Shown: positions 17,956-27,705, numbered from the stretch's first letter. The stretch is 64,000 bases of DNA from Brevundimonas vesicularis NBRC 12165 (GCF_001592205.1 NZ_BCWM01000005.1:62001-126000); one strand, 5' to 3'. Notes: generated by a model from the sequence alone, not told the origin. Numbers and translations are program-made.

Positions 17956-18315
17956 ATGACCTTCCGCAAACTCTTCGTCATCGGCGCCGCCGTTGCGGCT
18001 CTGGGCGTCGCGGGCGCCGCCATCGCCCAGACCAGCGCCCAGAAGGCGCAGATCGACCAGGCCAAGGCCGCCGGCACCGTGGGTGAGCAGGCCGACGGTT
18101 ACCTTGGCTTCCGCACCCCGACCTCGGACGCCAGCCTGCGCGCCGCCGTTGACGCCACCAACTCCGGCCGCCGCGCCGCCTACGCCCGCAGCGCCGCCGA
18201 CGCGGGCACTTCGGCGGATGTCGCAGGGGCCCGGATGTTCGAGGCCCAGCTGCTGCCCCGCATCTCCTCGGGCCAATGGTACCGCAACGCCCAGGGCCAG
18301 TGGGTCCAGCGCTAG
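17956..18315 (+). CDS. ydbL: YdbL-family (DUF1318) periplasmic protein
   Basis: A 119-residue exported protein with a signal peptide cut near AIA-QTSAQ. The mature part carries the DUF1318 features: AKAAGTVGEQADGYLGF, then a helical stretch including DATNSGRRAAYARSA. In E. coli YdbL is the periplasmic third component of the YdbH-YnbE system and seems to modulate YnbE polymerisation. GGGACAG upstream serves as a ribosome site. It is the last gene of the operon and is followed by a terminator hairpin. Confidence 0.9.
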   Translation: MTFRKLFVIGAAVAALGVAGAAIAQTSAQKAQIDQAKAAGTVGEQADGYLGFRTPTSDASLRAAVDATNSGRRAAYARSAADAGTSADVAGARMFEAQLLPRISSGQWYRNAQGQWVQR

Positions 18316-18330
18316 GACCACGCTTTTCCC

Positions 18331-18366
18331 ACCCCCCCCTCGGGCGATGTCCCGGGGGGTGTTTGT
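18331..18366 (+). terminator. Terminator after ydbL
   Basis: A GC-rich hairpin with a C-rich left arm (from 18331) and CCCGGGGGGT (18351-18360), small bulge, then GTTTGT. It lies between convergent genes. Confidence 0.6.
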
Positions 18367-18389
18367 ATATTGGCGATCAGTCGACGGCG

Positions 18390-19520
18390 TCAGGCGGCGG
18401 CGCGTCGATCCACCAGCGCGGGCAGCAACAGCCCTTCAGCCAACGCCCTGACCACCGGCACGGCGACCGCGTCGCCCATCAGCTTCAGCGCCGCGCTTTC
18501 GCTCGACGGCAGGCGATAGTCGTCAGACACGCCCATCAGCCGCGCGGCCTCGCGCCCGGTCAGCCGCCGAACCCGCGCCAAGCCCCGATCGCACACCACC
18601 ACATATTGACGCGACGAGCCGCCGGCCGGCGTCCTCAGGCATCCGGCCAGGCCATCGAACCGGATTTCCAGACGCTGAACCTTATGGCCGTTCTCGGTCC
18701 GCACCCGGCGATAGGCGGCGCCGACGCAACGCTGGCCCGACGCCAGGGCCGACGCGATCCGGGCGCGGTGCAGCGGCGCGGCCAGGGCCAGGATGGCGTC
18801 CGCATCATCCAGCCAGGTGACGGCGTCGTCCGGCTCCAGAATGGCCGCCAGGTCCAGATTGCGCTGCGACGGCGCAGGCAGCGACCACCAGGCCCAAGCC
18901 GCCTTCACCGCCTCGGGCAGCCGCGCGTGGGCGGCGACCAGACGCGCTGAATGGAAGGGCTGGGTCGGACCGGCCGCGCGCGGCGCCTCGCCCTGAATGG
19001 CCACCACGAACAGGCGCGGCCGCGACTGGGGCAGCCAGTGGGCGGCGTCCATCTCCAGTGCGCCGACCGTATAGCCCGCCTCGACCATCGCCGTGCAGAC
19101 GGCCGCGAAATCCCGCCCCACTTCGGTCCTTGGCCCGGAAGTCAGCAGGCCGATGACGTTCTCAAGCACGATCACGCGCGGGCTGCGCCCCTCGGCCGCC
19201 AGCCCCTGCATCAGCCGCCAAAAGCCCCAGAAGGCGCCCGACCGCCCGGCCTCCAGCCCGCCGCGCGCGCCCGCAAGGCTGACGTCCTGACAGGGCGACG
19301 AGGCCCAGGCCATGTCGGGCCGTCCCGGCAGATCGTCGACGGTCAGGCCCCAGACATCGCCCTGACGAAACGGGGTATGTGGATGATTGGCTTTAAAGGC
19401 GCGCGCCTTGGCCGCGTCCATGTCGTTGGCCAAGACGGTGTCGATGCCGGCGGCGGACAGTCCCAACCCCGCCAGGCCGCCCCCGGCGAAGAACTCGAAT
19501 GCGGTGGGGCGAATCGACAT
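18390..19520 (-). CDS. DNA (cytosine-5) methyltransferase, solitary
   Basis: A 376-residue C5-cytosine methyltransferase from ATG 19520; earlier in-frame starts precede motif I by too much. Motif I is FEFFAGGGLAGLGLS (SAM binding), motif IV is SSPCQDVSLAG with catalytic Cys77, motif VI is ENV, motif VIII is QSRPRLFVVA, and motif X is LKLMGDAVAVPV. The target-recognition region lies about residues 200-290. No restriction endonuclease or Vsr repair gene is adjacent, so it appears to be an orphan methyltransferase. The recognition sequence cannot be read from the protein. GC content and codon use look like the neighbours, so recent transfer is not obvious. Confidence 0.92.
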   Translation of the reverse strand: MSIRPTAFEFFAGGGLAGLGLSAAGIDTVLANDMDAAKARAFKANHPHTPFRQGDVWGLTVDDLPGRPDMAWASSPCQDVSLAGARGGLEAGRSGAFWGFWRLMQGLAAEGRSPRVIVLENVIGLLTSGPRTEVGRDFAAVCTAMVEAGYTVGALEMDAAHWLPQSRPRLFVVAIQGEAPRAAGPTQPFHSARLVAAHARLPEAVKAAWAWWSLPAPSQRNLDLAAILEPDDAVTWLDDADAILALAAPLHRARIASALASGQRCVGAAYRRVRTENGHKVQRLEIRFDGLAGCLRTPAGGSSRQYVVVCDRGLARVRRLTGREAARLMGVSDDYRLPSSESAALKLMGDAVAVPVVRALAEGLLLPALVDRRAAA

Positions 19521-19599
19521 GGGACCAGCATAACCCAGCCGCGCCCCTTGACCGAGGGCGGCGGGGACCTCACCTGCGCCCGAACCAAAAGGAGCCGTC

Positions 19600-20061
19600 A
19601 TGCGCCTCATTCCGCTCACAGCCGCCCCGTTCGCCATCGCCCTTGCCGGCCTCTCGCTCAGCGCCTGCTACGACCGCGAGGATTCCAAGCCCAAGCCGGC
19701 GCCGCAGCCCCAGGCCGCCGTCACCCTGGCCGGGGTCGATCTGGGCCAGCCGGTGCGGGCGCTGGGGACCGAACCCTTTTGGGGCGTAGAGATCACGCCG
19801 GACGCCCTGGTCTACACCCGCGTCGATCAGCCGACCCAGCGTGCGCCGAACCATGGCGCGACGGTCCAGGGCACGGTCGCGACCTTCGCCAGCTCAACCA
19901 ATCTGAACAAGGCGCTGAACGTCGTGCTGATCGCCACCGAATGTTCGGATGGCATGAGCGACCGCACCTATCCGCTGACGGCCAAGGTCGAGATTGGCGA
20001 TGACGAGCTGACGGGTTGCGCGGCGCCGGCGTCGATGCTGACCACCCCGCCCGCGCCCTGA
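19600..20061 (+). CDS. COG3650-type lipoprotein
   Basis: A 153-residue protein beginning with a lipoprotein signal (lipobox LSAC). A Lys/Pro-rich linker follows, then a compact domain with two conserved blocks: LGTEPFWGVEITPD and ATECSDGMSDRTYPL. I associate these blocks with the uncharacterised COG3650 family. The two later cysteines (ECSDG, GCAAP) could form a disulfide. AAAAGGAG precedes the ATG. It is divergent from the DNA methyltransferase gene by 79 bases and convergent with the LytTR gene. No function is known. Confidence 0.7.
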   Translation: MRLIPLTAAPFAIALAGLSLSACYDREDSKPKPAPQPQAAVTLAGVDLGQPVRALGTEPFWGVEITPDALVYTRVDQPTQRAPNHGATVQGTVATFASSTNLNKALNVVLIATECSDGMSDRTYPLTAKVEIGDDELTGCAAPASMLTTPPAP

Positions 20062-20065
20062 AGCG

Positions 20066-20830
20066 TCACCACCATTCGGCGTCGCGCAGCATCCGGGCGT
20101 AGCGGCGGCTGACGGGCGCCGACAGGCCGCCGTCCAGCGTCAGGGTCGCGCGACCGTCGCCGCGTTCGACGGCGCGCACCGCCTCGCGCGCCACCCACCA
20201 GCTGCGGTGCGTCTGGGCGCCCTCCAGCCCCTCCAGCTCTTCCACCGCGTCCGACAGCCGCATCAGGATCAGGTCCGATCCCCGGTCGGTATGGATGCGC
20301 AGATAGTGGTCCTCGGCCTGCACCGCCCGGATCGTCGCGCCTTTCAGCTTCATGGGCAGACGGTCCAGAAACCGCACCGGACGGGCCGCTGTCTCAGGCG
20401 GCGCCGCATGGGTCTGGACCGGCACGGCCCGCCCCAAAAAGACGTTCAACGTCGTCACCGCCGCCGTAATGACCACGACGGGCACGATCAGCTGCGGCAG
20501 CACCGCCAACGGATAGAGCCTCTGGGCGAAGAACAGGCCCGTCGCCGCCCAGACGATGACGCAAAGCGGCCCGGTGATCACGACCACCATGACCGCGATG
20601 GTCAGCCACGGCCGCTCGTCCGAATCCAGAAACCGGCTGACCAGCACCCCGCACAGATGCCCCCACAGTCCGCCCAGCACCATGACCAGCACCCAATAGG
20701 CCAGTCGCTGAACGAAGGTCGCGCCCGCCGTCCCGAACGCCCCGGTCGTCGCCAGAAACACGCCGCCCAGAACGGCGACAATCAGGCCCCTGACAAAGGT
20801 GCGGCGACGGTCTGCGGCGAGGGTTGTCAT
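20066..20830 (-). CDS. Membrane-bound LytTR-family transcriptional regulator
   Basis: A 254-residue protein with four predicted membrane helices in the first 125 residues (starting FVRGLIVAVLGGVFLATTGA) and a LytTR DNA-binding domain at about 150-254 (IRAVQAEDHYLRIHTDRGSD, RSWWVAREAVRAVERGDG, VSRRYARMLRDA). LytTR domains bind DNA through beta strands. The membrane-fused form is common in Caulobacterales and needs no separate kinase. It is divergent from a DUF2306 membrane protein, which is a natural target or partner by position (inference). Confidence 0.88.
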   Translation of the reverse strand: MTTLAADRRRTFVRGLIVAVLGGVFLATTGAFGTAGATFVQRLAYWVLVMVLGGLWGHLCGVLVSRFLDSDERPWLTIAVMVVVITGPLCVIVWAATGLFFAQRLYPLAVLPQLIVPVVVITAAVTTLNVFLGRAVPVQTHAAPPETAARPVRFLDRLPMKLKGATIRAVQAEDHYLRIHTDRGSDLILMRLSDAVEELEGLEGAQTHRSWWVAREAVRAVERGDGRATLTLDGGLSAPVSRRYARMLRDAEWW

Positions 20831-20975
20831 GGCGCCTTGAGATCATGATTTCCGACACGTTGAAAGGCGGGCGCGAAAGACAGGTGGGCGTTGGCGCAGC
20901 ACAGACGGTCATTGGCGAAAGCCCCGATGCGGCGGGCGGGACGCTGCGGCACGACCGGGCAAACGGAGATGTCCG

Positions 20976-21506
20976 ATGCCTCGCCTTTCCCGCCTCGCCC
21001 CGTCCGCCCTGGCCCTCGCTCTGCTGATCATTCCGCTCGTCGCCTATCTGTCGGTCGACGACGGGCGGCTGGCGCGAATGGGGTTTGCTCTTCACGCCCC
21101 GCGCTGGGGCTTGCTGCTGGCGTCGCCGACGGCGATCCAGATCCATGTGGCGGCGGCCGTGACGGCCTTGGCGGTCGGCGTCGTCCTGCTGATTGGGGTC
21201 AAGGGAAACCGGCTGCACCGGACCCTGGGCTGGGCCTGGGTCGTGGCGATGGGGACGACGGCAATCAGTTCCTTTTTCATCCACCAGCTCAATCCGAACG
21301 GACCCGGCGGCCTGTCCCTGATCCATCTGCTCAGCGGCTGGACGGTGGTCGCCCTGCCGATGGCGGTGTACGCCGCCCGCCGTCACCGGGTGGCTGTTCA
21401 CCGGCGCGCCATGACGAGCATGTTCGTCGGCGGACTGATCGTCGCCGGCGCCTTCACCTTCCTGCCCGGTCGGCTGATGTGGGCGGTCTTCTTCGGCCCG
21501 AACTGA
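20976..21506 (+). CDS. DUF2306-type integral membrane protein
   Basis: A 176-residue protein with about five membrane helices. The pattern AAVTALAVGVVLLIG... KGNRLHRTLGWAWV ... SGWTVVALPMAVYAARRHRV is typical of DUF2306, with conserved His residues (IHVAAA, LHRTLGW, FIHQLN, LIHLLSG, VHRRAM) inside or near helices that might bind heme or metal. CGGAGA precedes the ATG. It is divergent from the LytTR regulator by 145 bases and convergent with the TetR gene. The biochemical role of DUF2306 is not established. Confidence 0.75.
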   Translation: MPRLSRLAPSALALALLIIPLVAYLSVDDGRLARMGFALHAPRWGLLLASPTAIQIHVAAAVTALAVGVVLLIGVKGNRLHRTLGWAWVVAMGTTAISSFFIHQLNPNGPGGLSLIHLLSGWTVVALPMAVYAARRHRVAVHRRAMTSMFVGGLIVAGAFTFLPGRLMWAVFFGPN

Positions 21507-21521
21507 TCAGGCCATTAAGGA

Positions 21522-22280
21522 TCAGGCTTGGCGGGACGACATCCCGACCACAGCCCGGAACCCGGCCGCCGCAAACCGAACCATATAGTCGCCGGCCGTC
21601 TCCAGATCGCCGGATCGCGCCCGCCCGTTCGACAGCCGGTCAAGACGCCCCGTCTCGCCCAGGGTCAGGGTCAGGGCGCCCGACAGATTATGATAGCCCC
21701 AATACAGATCGACCTCGCTGGCGCCCGGCAGCACCTTGGCGATCAGTTCGATCAGCCGGTGGATGGCCGGGTCGAAATAGCGCGCCATCGTCTCGCCGCC
21801 GAAGCTGGGGTTGGCGTTGGTCTGGGCCACCAGGGCGGAATAGTGTTTCCAGCCCGGTCCGCCCTTCAGCGACCATTCGAACGGCGGCCGCAGGAAGGCC
21901 TCCAGCAAGCCTTCCAGCGTCATGTCGTCGCCCGCCGTCTCGGCATAGCGATCGATGGCGGCGACGCGGTCGTCGTTCCAGACCTCGGCCCGGCGCAGGA
22001 AGACGGCGTCGAACAGCTCGCGCTTGGCCCCGAAATAGTAGTGGACCAGGGCCGTATCGACGCCGGCCTCGCGCGCCACCTCGCGGATGGTGACGCCATA
22101 GAAACCGTGTTTGGAAAACAGGTCTTCGGCCGCATCCAGGATCAGATCTCGCGTCTCGCCCGCCGCCTTGGCCTCGGTCTTGGGCGGCCGACCACGCCGC
22201 GCCGGCGCAGCGCCCGCCGCCTTGCGACGCGCGGCGGCGACGGGGCGGGGAAGGGGGGCGGCGGCGTCCGGCTTGCTCAT
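21522..22280 (-). CDS. TetR/AcrR-family transcriptional regulator
   Basis: A 252-residue repressor-type protein. After a 30-residue Ala/Arg/Pro-rich leader, the TetR helix-turn-helix is clear: ETRDLILDAAEDLFSKHGFY, then VTIREVAREAGVDTALVHYY and FGAKRELFDAVF. The C-terminal ligand domain belongs to the CecR-like group (EAFLRPPFEWSLKG, PSFGGETMARYF). It is divergent from a TonB-dependent receptor gene with 177 bases between, and most likely controls that receptor and the MFS transporter after it (inference). Confidence 0.9.
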   Translation of the reverse strand: MSKPDAAAPLPRPVAAARRKAAGAAPARRGRPPKTEAKAAGETRDLILDAAEDLFSKHGFYGVTIREVAREAGVDTALVHYYFGAKRELFDAVFLRRAEVWNDDRVAAIDRYAETAGDDMTLEGLLEAFLRPPFEWSLKGGPGWKHYSALVAQTNANPSFGGETMARYFDPAIHRLIELIAKVLPGASEVDLYWGYHNLSGALTLTLGETGRLDRLSNGRARSGDLETAGDYMVRFAAAGFRAVVGMSSRQA

Positions 22281-22339
22281 CCGGCAAGGCTAGGCGCACG
22301 ACCGCGACGGTGCAACGGCGCCACGGTCGGCGATCCAAG

Positions 22340-22352
22340 TGACGCTGCGTCA
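22340..22352. promoter_or_regulatory. Palindrome upstream of TonB receptor promoter, candidate TetR operator
   Basis: TGACG-CTG-CGTCA is a perfect dyad ending ten bases before the proposed -35 element of the receptor gene. Confidence 0.4.
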
Positions 22353-22361
22353 GTCCAGTGT

Positions 22362-22389
22362 TTGACAGACGCCCGAAACCGGGTAGGTT
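22362..22389 (+). promoter_or_regulatory. Candidate sigma-70 promoter of the TonB-dependent receptor gene
   Basis: TTGACA at 22362-22367, 16-base spacer, TAGGTT at 22384-22389. It lies between two dyads (22340-22352 and 22406-22422) and 68 bases before the ATG. Confidence 0.5.
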
Positions 22390-22405
22390 CCATGAAAATC
22401 ATTGA

Positions 22406-22422
22406 ACGCTGAATAAAAGCGT
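22406..22422. promoter_or_regulatory. ACGCT-N7-AGCGT dyad, candidate TetR operator
   Basis: A 17-base inverted repeat just downstream of the proposed -10 element, in the leader of the receptor gene and in the usual size range for a TetR-family site. Confidence 0.35.
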
Positions 22423-22457
22423 CCATCGGGCTGGAAACGACAAAGGGGTCTAGGATC

Positions 22458-24704
22458 ATGAACCGTCATGTGAAGTGCGCGCTGCTGGCCGGCGCGGCGT
22501 GGGGCGTGCTTGCGGGGGCCTCGGTCGCCCAGGACGCGGAGGCGACCGCTCAGGCCGCGAACGCCCAGGATGCGGCGACCGTCGACGACATCGTCGTCAC
22601 CGCGCGCCGCCGCGCAGAAAGCCTGCAGGACGTGCCGGTCGCCGTGACCGCCGTCAGCGGCGAACAGCTTGAGGCACGCGGCGCCCTGGACATCACCGAA
22701 CTGGCGCGCTCGACGCCCAGCCTGACGCTGAACGCCGCGCGGGGCTCGAACTCGACCCTGATCTCTTTCATTCGCGGCGTGGGCCAGCAGGATCCCCTGT
22801 GGGGCTTCGATCCCGGCGTCGGCCTGTATATCGACGACGTCTATGTGGCCCGTCCGCAGGCCGCCGTTCTGGACATCTTCGACGTGGAGCGGGTCGAGGT
22901 GCTGCGCGGTCCGCAAGGCACGCTTTACGGCCGCAACACCATCGGCGGCGCCATCAAATACGTCACCAGCCGCATCAATGCCGACGAGCCCGAGGGACGC
23001 CTGCGCGCCTCCTACGGCAGCTATAGTCAGCGCGACGTGATCGCCAGCGCCCAACTGCCCTTCAGCGACGAGTTCAAGGTCTCGGCCGCCCTGGCCCGCT
23101 ATCTGCGCGACGGCTACGGCAAGAACCTGAACACCGGCAATGAACACTACAACAAGGACGTAACCGCCTTCCGCGCCAGCGCGGAATGGAGCCCGACCGA
23201 CAGTCTGTTCTTCCGTTTGGCCGGTGATCTGGTGAACGACGATTCCAACGCGCGCCACGGTCACCGCGAAGTCGCTCCGTCGCCCGCCGACGTCTATGAC
23301 ACCAACGCCGGCGCCGGCGACAAGAACCGCGTTCAGACGCGCGGCGTGTCGCTGACCGGCGAGTGGGAGATGAGCGACATGTTCACCTTCAAGTCGATCA
23401 CCGCCTATCGTGAAGGCCTGACGCGCGGCAACATCGACTTCGACAACCTGCCTCAGCCCATCCTCGACATCCCGGCCGCCTATGACGACGACCAGTTCAG
23501 CCAGGAATTCCAGGTTCTGGTCAGCGCGGGCCGCCTGAACGGCGTCGCCGGCGTCTTCTACATGGACGCCAACGCCTCGGGCGCGTTCGACACCGTCGTG
23601 GGTCTGGCCAATCTGACGACCCTGACCTCGGGTTCTGTGGCGACCAAGAGCTACGCCGCCTTCGCCGACTTCTCCTATGACTTCACCGACGCTCTGTCGG
23701 TCTCGGTCGGCGGTCGCTTCACCAAGGACGAGAAGGAAGGCACCGTCTTCCGTCAGCGTTACTTAGGTATCCGCAGCCCCTATTTCGGCAATGCGACCGC
23801 CGTGCCGTTCTTGGGCGAGGCTCCCCGCACCAACTACACCCGCACGCGCGAGTTTGAGAAGTTCACGCCGCGCGTCTCGGTCAACTACAAGTTCGGCGCC
23901 GATCTGACGGCCTACGCTTCGTGGGGCGAGGGCTTCAAGTCGGGCGGTTTCGACATGCGCGGCGATGCGGTCCTGTATCCCGCCACCGTCAACGGCTATG
24001 CGCCGGAAACGGTCGAGACCTACGAAGTCGGCCTGAAGGGGTCGCTGCTGGATCGTCGCCTGACCTTCGCCACGGCGATCTTCGATTCCAGCTACGAGAA
24101 CCAGCAGATCACGACCCAGTATCCGGCCGGCGCGACGATCGCCTCGGTGGTGGACAACGTCGGCTCGTCCTCGATCCGCGGTTGGGAGTTCGAAGGCCGC
24201 GTGCGCGCTACCGACGCCCTGACCTTCAACGCCTCGCTAAGCTACATCGACGCCAAGTTCGACCAGTTCCTAGCCTACATTCCTACCGGCCCGCTGAACA
24301 CGACCTGCCCCACAGCGGTCGGCTGCTTCGTCGATGTGTCGTCGCAGCGCGATTTCCAGAACACGCCGGAATGGACCGGATCGATCTCGGCCAACTACAA
24401 TTGGGTCATGGAGAACGGTTCGTCGATCGCCTTCATTCCGTCGGTCGCCTATCGCGGCGCCTATCAGCAGTTCGAGACGCCCGCGCCGCTGCTCGATCAG
24501 GACGCCTACTGGATGTATGACGCCAGCATCGTCTGGACCTCGTCCGACGACCGCCTGACATTCGGCGTCCACGGCAAGAACCTGGGCGACGAACGCTATC
24601 GTGTCGGCGGCTACACCTTCCCCGGCGCCCTGACTGGCGACTCGATCATCGGCTTCTACGGCCCGCCGCGCACCGTCACGGCGACCCTGGGTCTGAAGTT
24701 CTGA
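22458..24704 (+). CDS. TonB-dependent outer-membrane receptor
   Basis: A 748-residue receptor that imports a substrate across the outer membrane using TonB energy. The signal peptide ends at SVA-QDAEA. A TonB box-like DDIVVTARRR begins the plug (about 45-160), which includes VPVAVTAVSGEQLEARG, FIRGVGQQDP and VERVEVLRGPQGTLYGRNT. The barrel follows and ends in the classic terminal Phe (ATLGLKF). The long plug lead and lack of siderophore-type features fit the large Caulobacterales set that takes up plant- or detritus-derived organics, but the ligand is unknown. It is flanked by a divergent TetR gene and an MFS transporter. Confidence 0.93.
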   Translation: MNRHVKCALLAGAAWGVLAGASVAQDAEATAQAANAQDAATVDDIVVTARRRAESLQDVPVAVTAVSGEQLEARGALDITELARSTPSLTLNAARGSNSTLISFIRGVGQQDPLWGFDPGVGLYIDDVYVARPQAAVLDIFDVERVEVLRGPQGTLYGRNTIGGAIKYVTSRINADEPEGRLRASYGSYSQRDVIASAQLPFSDEFKVSAALARYLRDGYGKNLNTGNEHYNKDVTAFRASAEWSPTDSLFFRLAGDLVNDDSNARHGHREVAPSPADVYDTNAGAGDKNRVQTRGVSLTGEWEMSDMFTFKSITAYREGLTRGNIDFDNLPQPILDIPAAYDDDQFSQEFQVLVSAGRLNGVAGVFYMDANASGAFDTVVGLANLTTLTSGSVATKSYAAFADFSYDFTDALSVSVGGRFTKDEKEGTVFRQRYLGIRSPYFGNATAVPFLGEAPRTNYTRTREFEKFTPRVSVNYKFGADLTAYASWGEGFKSGGFDMRGDAVLYPATVNGYAPETVETYEVGLKGSLLDRRLTFATAIFDSSYENQQITTQYPAGATIASVVDNVGSSSIRGWEFEGRVRATDALTFNASLSYIDAKFDQFLAYIPTGPLNTTCPTAVGCFVDVSSQRDFQNTPEWTGSISANYNWVMENGSSIAFIPSVAYRGAYQQFETPAPLLDQDAYWMYDASIVWTSSDDRLTFGVHGKNLGDERYRVGGYTFPGALTGDSIIGFYGPPRTVTATLGLKF

Positions 24705-24729
24705 TCCACATCCATAACGCCTGACGACG

Positions 24730-24762
24730 AGGGGCGGCGGTCTCCGGGCCGCCGCCCCTTTT
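24730..24762 (+). terminator. Terminator after TonB-dependent receptor gene
   Basis: A perfect 10-bp GC stem (24731-24740 with 24749-24758) followed by TTTT. It would limit read-through into the MFS gene. Confidence 0.85.
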
Positions 24763-24846
24763 CGCTCTGGCAAGCCTATTTTGCACAGGGCGGACTTGCG
24801 GCTAGGCTCGCCGCAACGAACAACAAGACGCCGAGGGGAAACGCCG

Positions 24847-26373
24847 ATGACGACGGAGACGCTGACGGTCCAGGAGGCGCGGCCCGAGCGGCCTGAGCGG
24901 CCCGGCTACCGCTACTATGTGCTGGCGGTCCTGATCCTGATCTACATGCTGAACTTCCTGGATCGCCAGATCATCGGCATCCTGGCCGCGCCGCTGAAGG
25001 AAGAGTTCGGCATGTCCGACAGCCAGTTCGGCCTGTTGGGCGGCATCGCCTTCGCCTCGGTCTATTCGACACTGGCCATTCCTCTGGCCTGGCTGGCGGA
25101 TCGGTTCAGCCGTGTCTGGATCATGACCGGCGCCCTGGCCGTCTGGTCGGGCTTCACCGCCCTGTGCGGCATGGCCGGGTCGTTCGGCCAGCTGTTCCTG
25201 TGCCGGATGGGCGTGGGCATCGGCGAAGCGGGCGGCGTGGCTCCGGCCTATTCGCTGATCGCCGACTATTTCCCGCCGCATCAGCGCGCGCGGGCCATGG
25301 CGGCCTTCGCCTTCGGCATTCCGCTGGGCATGGCGGCGGGCACCCTGGTCGGCGGCCTGCTGGCGGCGACCTACGGCTGGCGCACGGCCTTCATCGTGGT
25401 CGGCCTGCTGGGCGTGCTGGTCGCGCCCCTGCTGCGTCTGACGGTGCGGGATCCCAGGCGCGGCGGAACCGACGCCATCAAGACCGAGGCCCAGGTCGCG
25501 GCCCTGGCCGCCGCCCCCGTCGGCACGGATCGAGCCGGCAAGATCGCCGCCCAGATCATGCTGGGCCTCGGCGCCGGTCTGCTGATCCTCGGCGCCTTGA
25601 GCTGGCTGATGGGTATGTCGCTCGGCAATCCGCTGGTGCTCGCTTTCGGCGGCCTGCTGGCGGTGGTGATCGGCGTGTCGCTGATGATCGCGCGGCGCAC
25701 CGCCTCGGTGGTCATCCGCAAGCCCAGCTTCTGGCTGCTGGGCCTGGGCGCCGCCTCATCGTCGGTGTGCGGCTATGGCGTCGCCGGCTGGCTTCCCCTT
25801 TTCTTCATGCGCAGTTTCGACCTGACCCTGAAACAGACCAGCATCTACTATTCCGGCATCGCCCTGATCGGCGGCATCCTCGGCATCTGGCTGGGCGGCA
25901 TGATCGCCGACAAGCTGTCCAAGAAGGGCAAGGGCGCCTATCCGCTGACGCCCGCCATCGCCTTCCTGATCTCGGCGCCCTGTTTCATCCTGGCGATGAA
26001 CTCGCCCTGGCTGATCGGCTTGGTTCTGCCCGGCGGCGGCAGCCACGTTCAGCAGCTGACCCTGGCCTTCTTGATCTTCCTGCTGCCGACCGGATTGAAC
26101 CTGGCCTGGCTGGGTCCGATCACGGCGGCGGTCCAGCATCTGGTGCCGGCGGCCATGCGCTCGACAGCCTCGGCCCTGTTCCTGCTGCTGAACAATCTGC
26201 TCGGGATCGCGGTCGGCTTCTACTATTTCGGCTGGATGAGCGACCTGCTGGCGCCGCGCTTCGGCGAGGAAAGCCTGCGCTGGGCCATCTACACCGGCAT
26301 GGGCTTCTATGTGCTCGCCGCGATCCTGCTGATCGGGGCGTCGCGCACCCTCAAGAAGGACTGGGTCGACTAA
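24847..26373 (+). CDS. MFS transporter, spinster-like
   Basis: A 508-residue inner-membrane transporter with about twelve helices. ATG 24847 was chosen because GAGGGGAAA lies before it; an upstream in-frame start at 24781 is unsupported. The first helix region (YYVLAVLILIYMLNFLDRQI), the loop A motif LAWLADRFSR and the stretch RMGVGIGEAGGVAPAYSLIADYFP are typical of the Spns-like group of major facilitators. It has an enlarged central loop (about 200-260). It probably moves the substrate delivered by the neighbouring TonB receptor into the cytoplasm, or exports a product; direction is not evident. Confidence 0.88.
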   Translation: MTTETLTVQEARPERPERPGYRYYVLAVLILIYMLNFLDRQIIGILAAPLKEEFGMSDSQFGLLGGIAFASVYSTLAIPLAWLADRFSRVWIMTGALAVWSGFTALCGMAGSFGQLFLCRMGVGIGEAGGVAPAYSLIADYFPPHQRARAMAAFAFGIPLGMAAGTLVGGLLAATYGWRTAFIVVGLLGVLVAPLLRLTVRDPRRGGTDAIKTEAQVAALAAAPVGTDRAGKIAAQIMLGLGAGLLILGALSWLMGMSLGNPLVLAFGGLLAVVIGVSLMIARRTASVVIRKPSFWLLGLGAASSSVCGYGVAGWLPLFFMRSFDLTLKQTSIYYSGIALIGGILGIWLGGMIADKLSKKGKGAYPLTPAIAFLISAPCFILAMNSPWLIGLVLPGGGSHVQQLTLAFLIFLLPTGLNLAWLGPITAAVQHLVPAAMRSTASALFLLLNNLLGIAVGFYYFGWMSDLLAPRFGEESLRWAIYTGMGFYVLAAILLIGASRTLKKDWVD

Positions 26374-26390
26374 AGGGGGCCTGTGGACGG

Positions 26391-26420
26391 TTGCACCTGC
26401 GAAGGGGTGGGGCCTATAAG
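26391..26420 (+). promoter_or_regulatory. Candidate sigma-70 promoter of sucCD
   Basis: TTGCAC (26391-26396), 18-base spacer, TATAAG (26415-26420), 38 bases before the sucC start. Confidence 0.5.
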
Positions 26421-26458
26421 CCCCGCAACTCTCCCAGCAGCGGTTGCGACGGTCCCCC

Positions 26459-27649
<1,191 letters not shown>

Positions 27650-27705
27650 GGCTTCGGCCTTACTCGCCACCGCCCCGCTGACACATCGAATCAGAGCACA
27701 GACCC

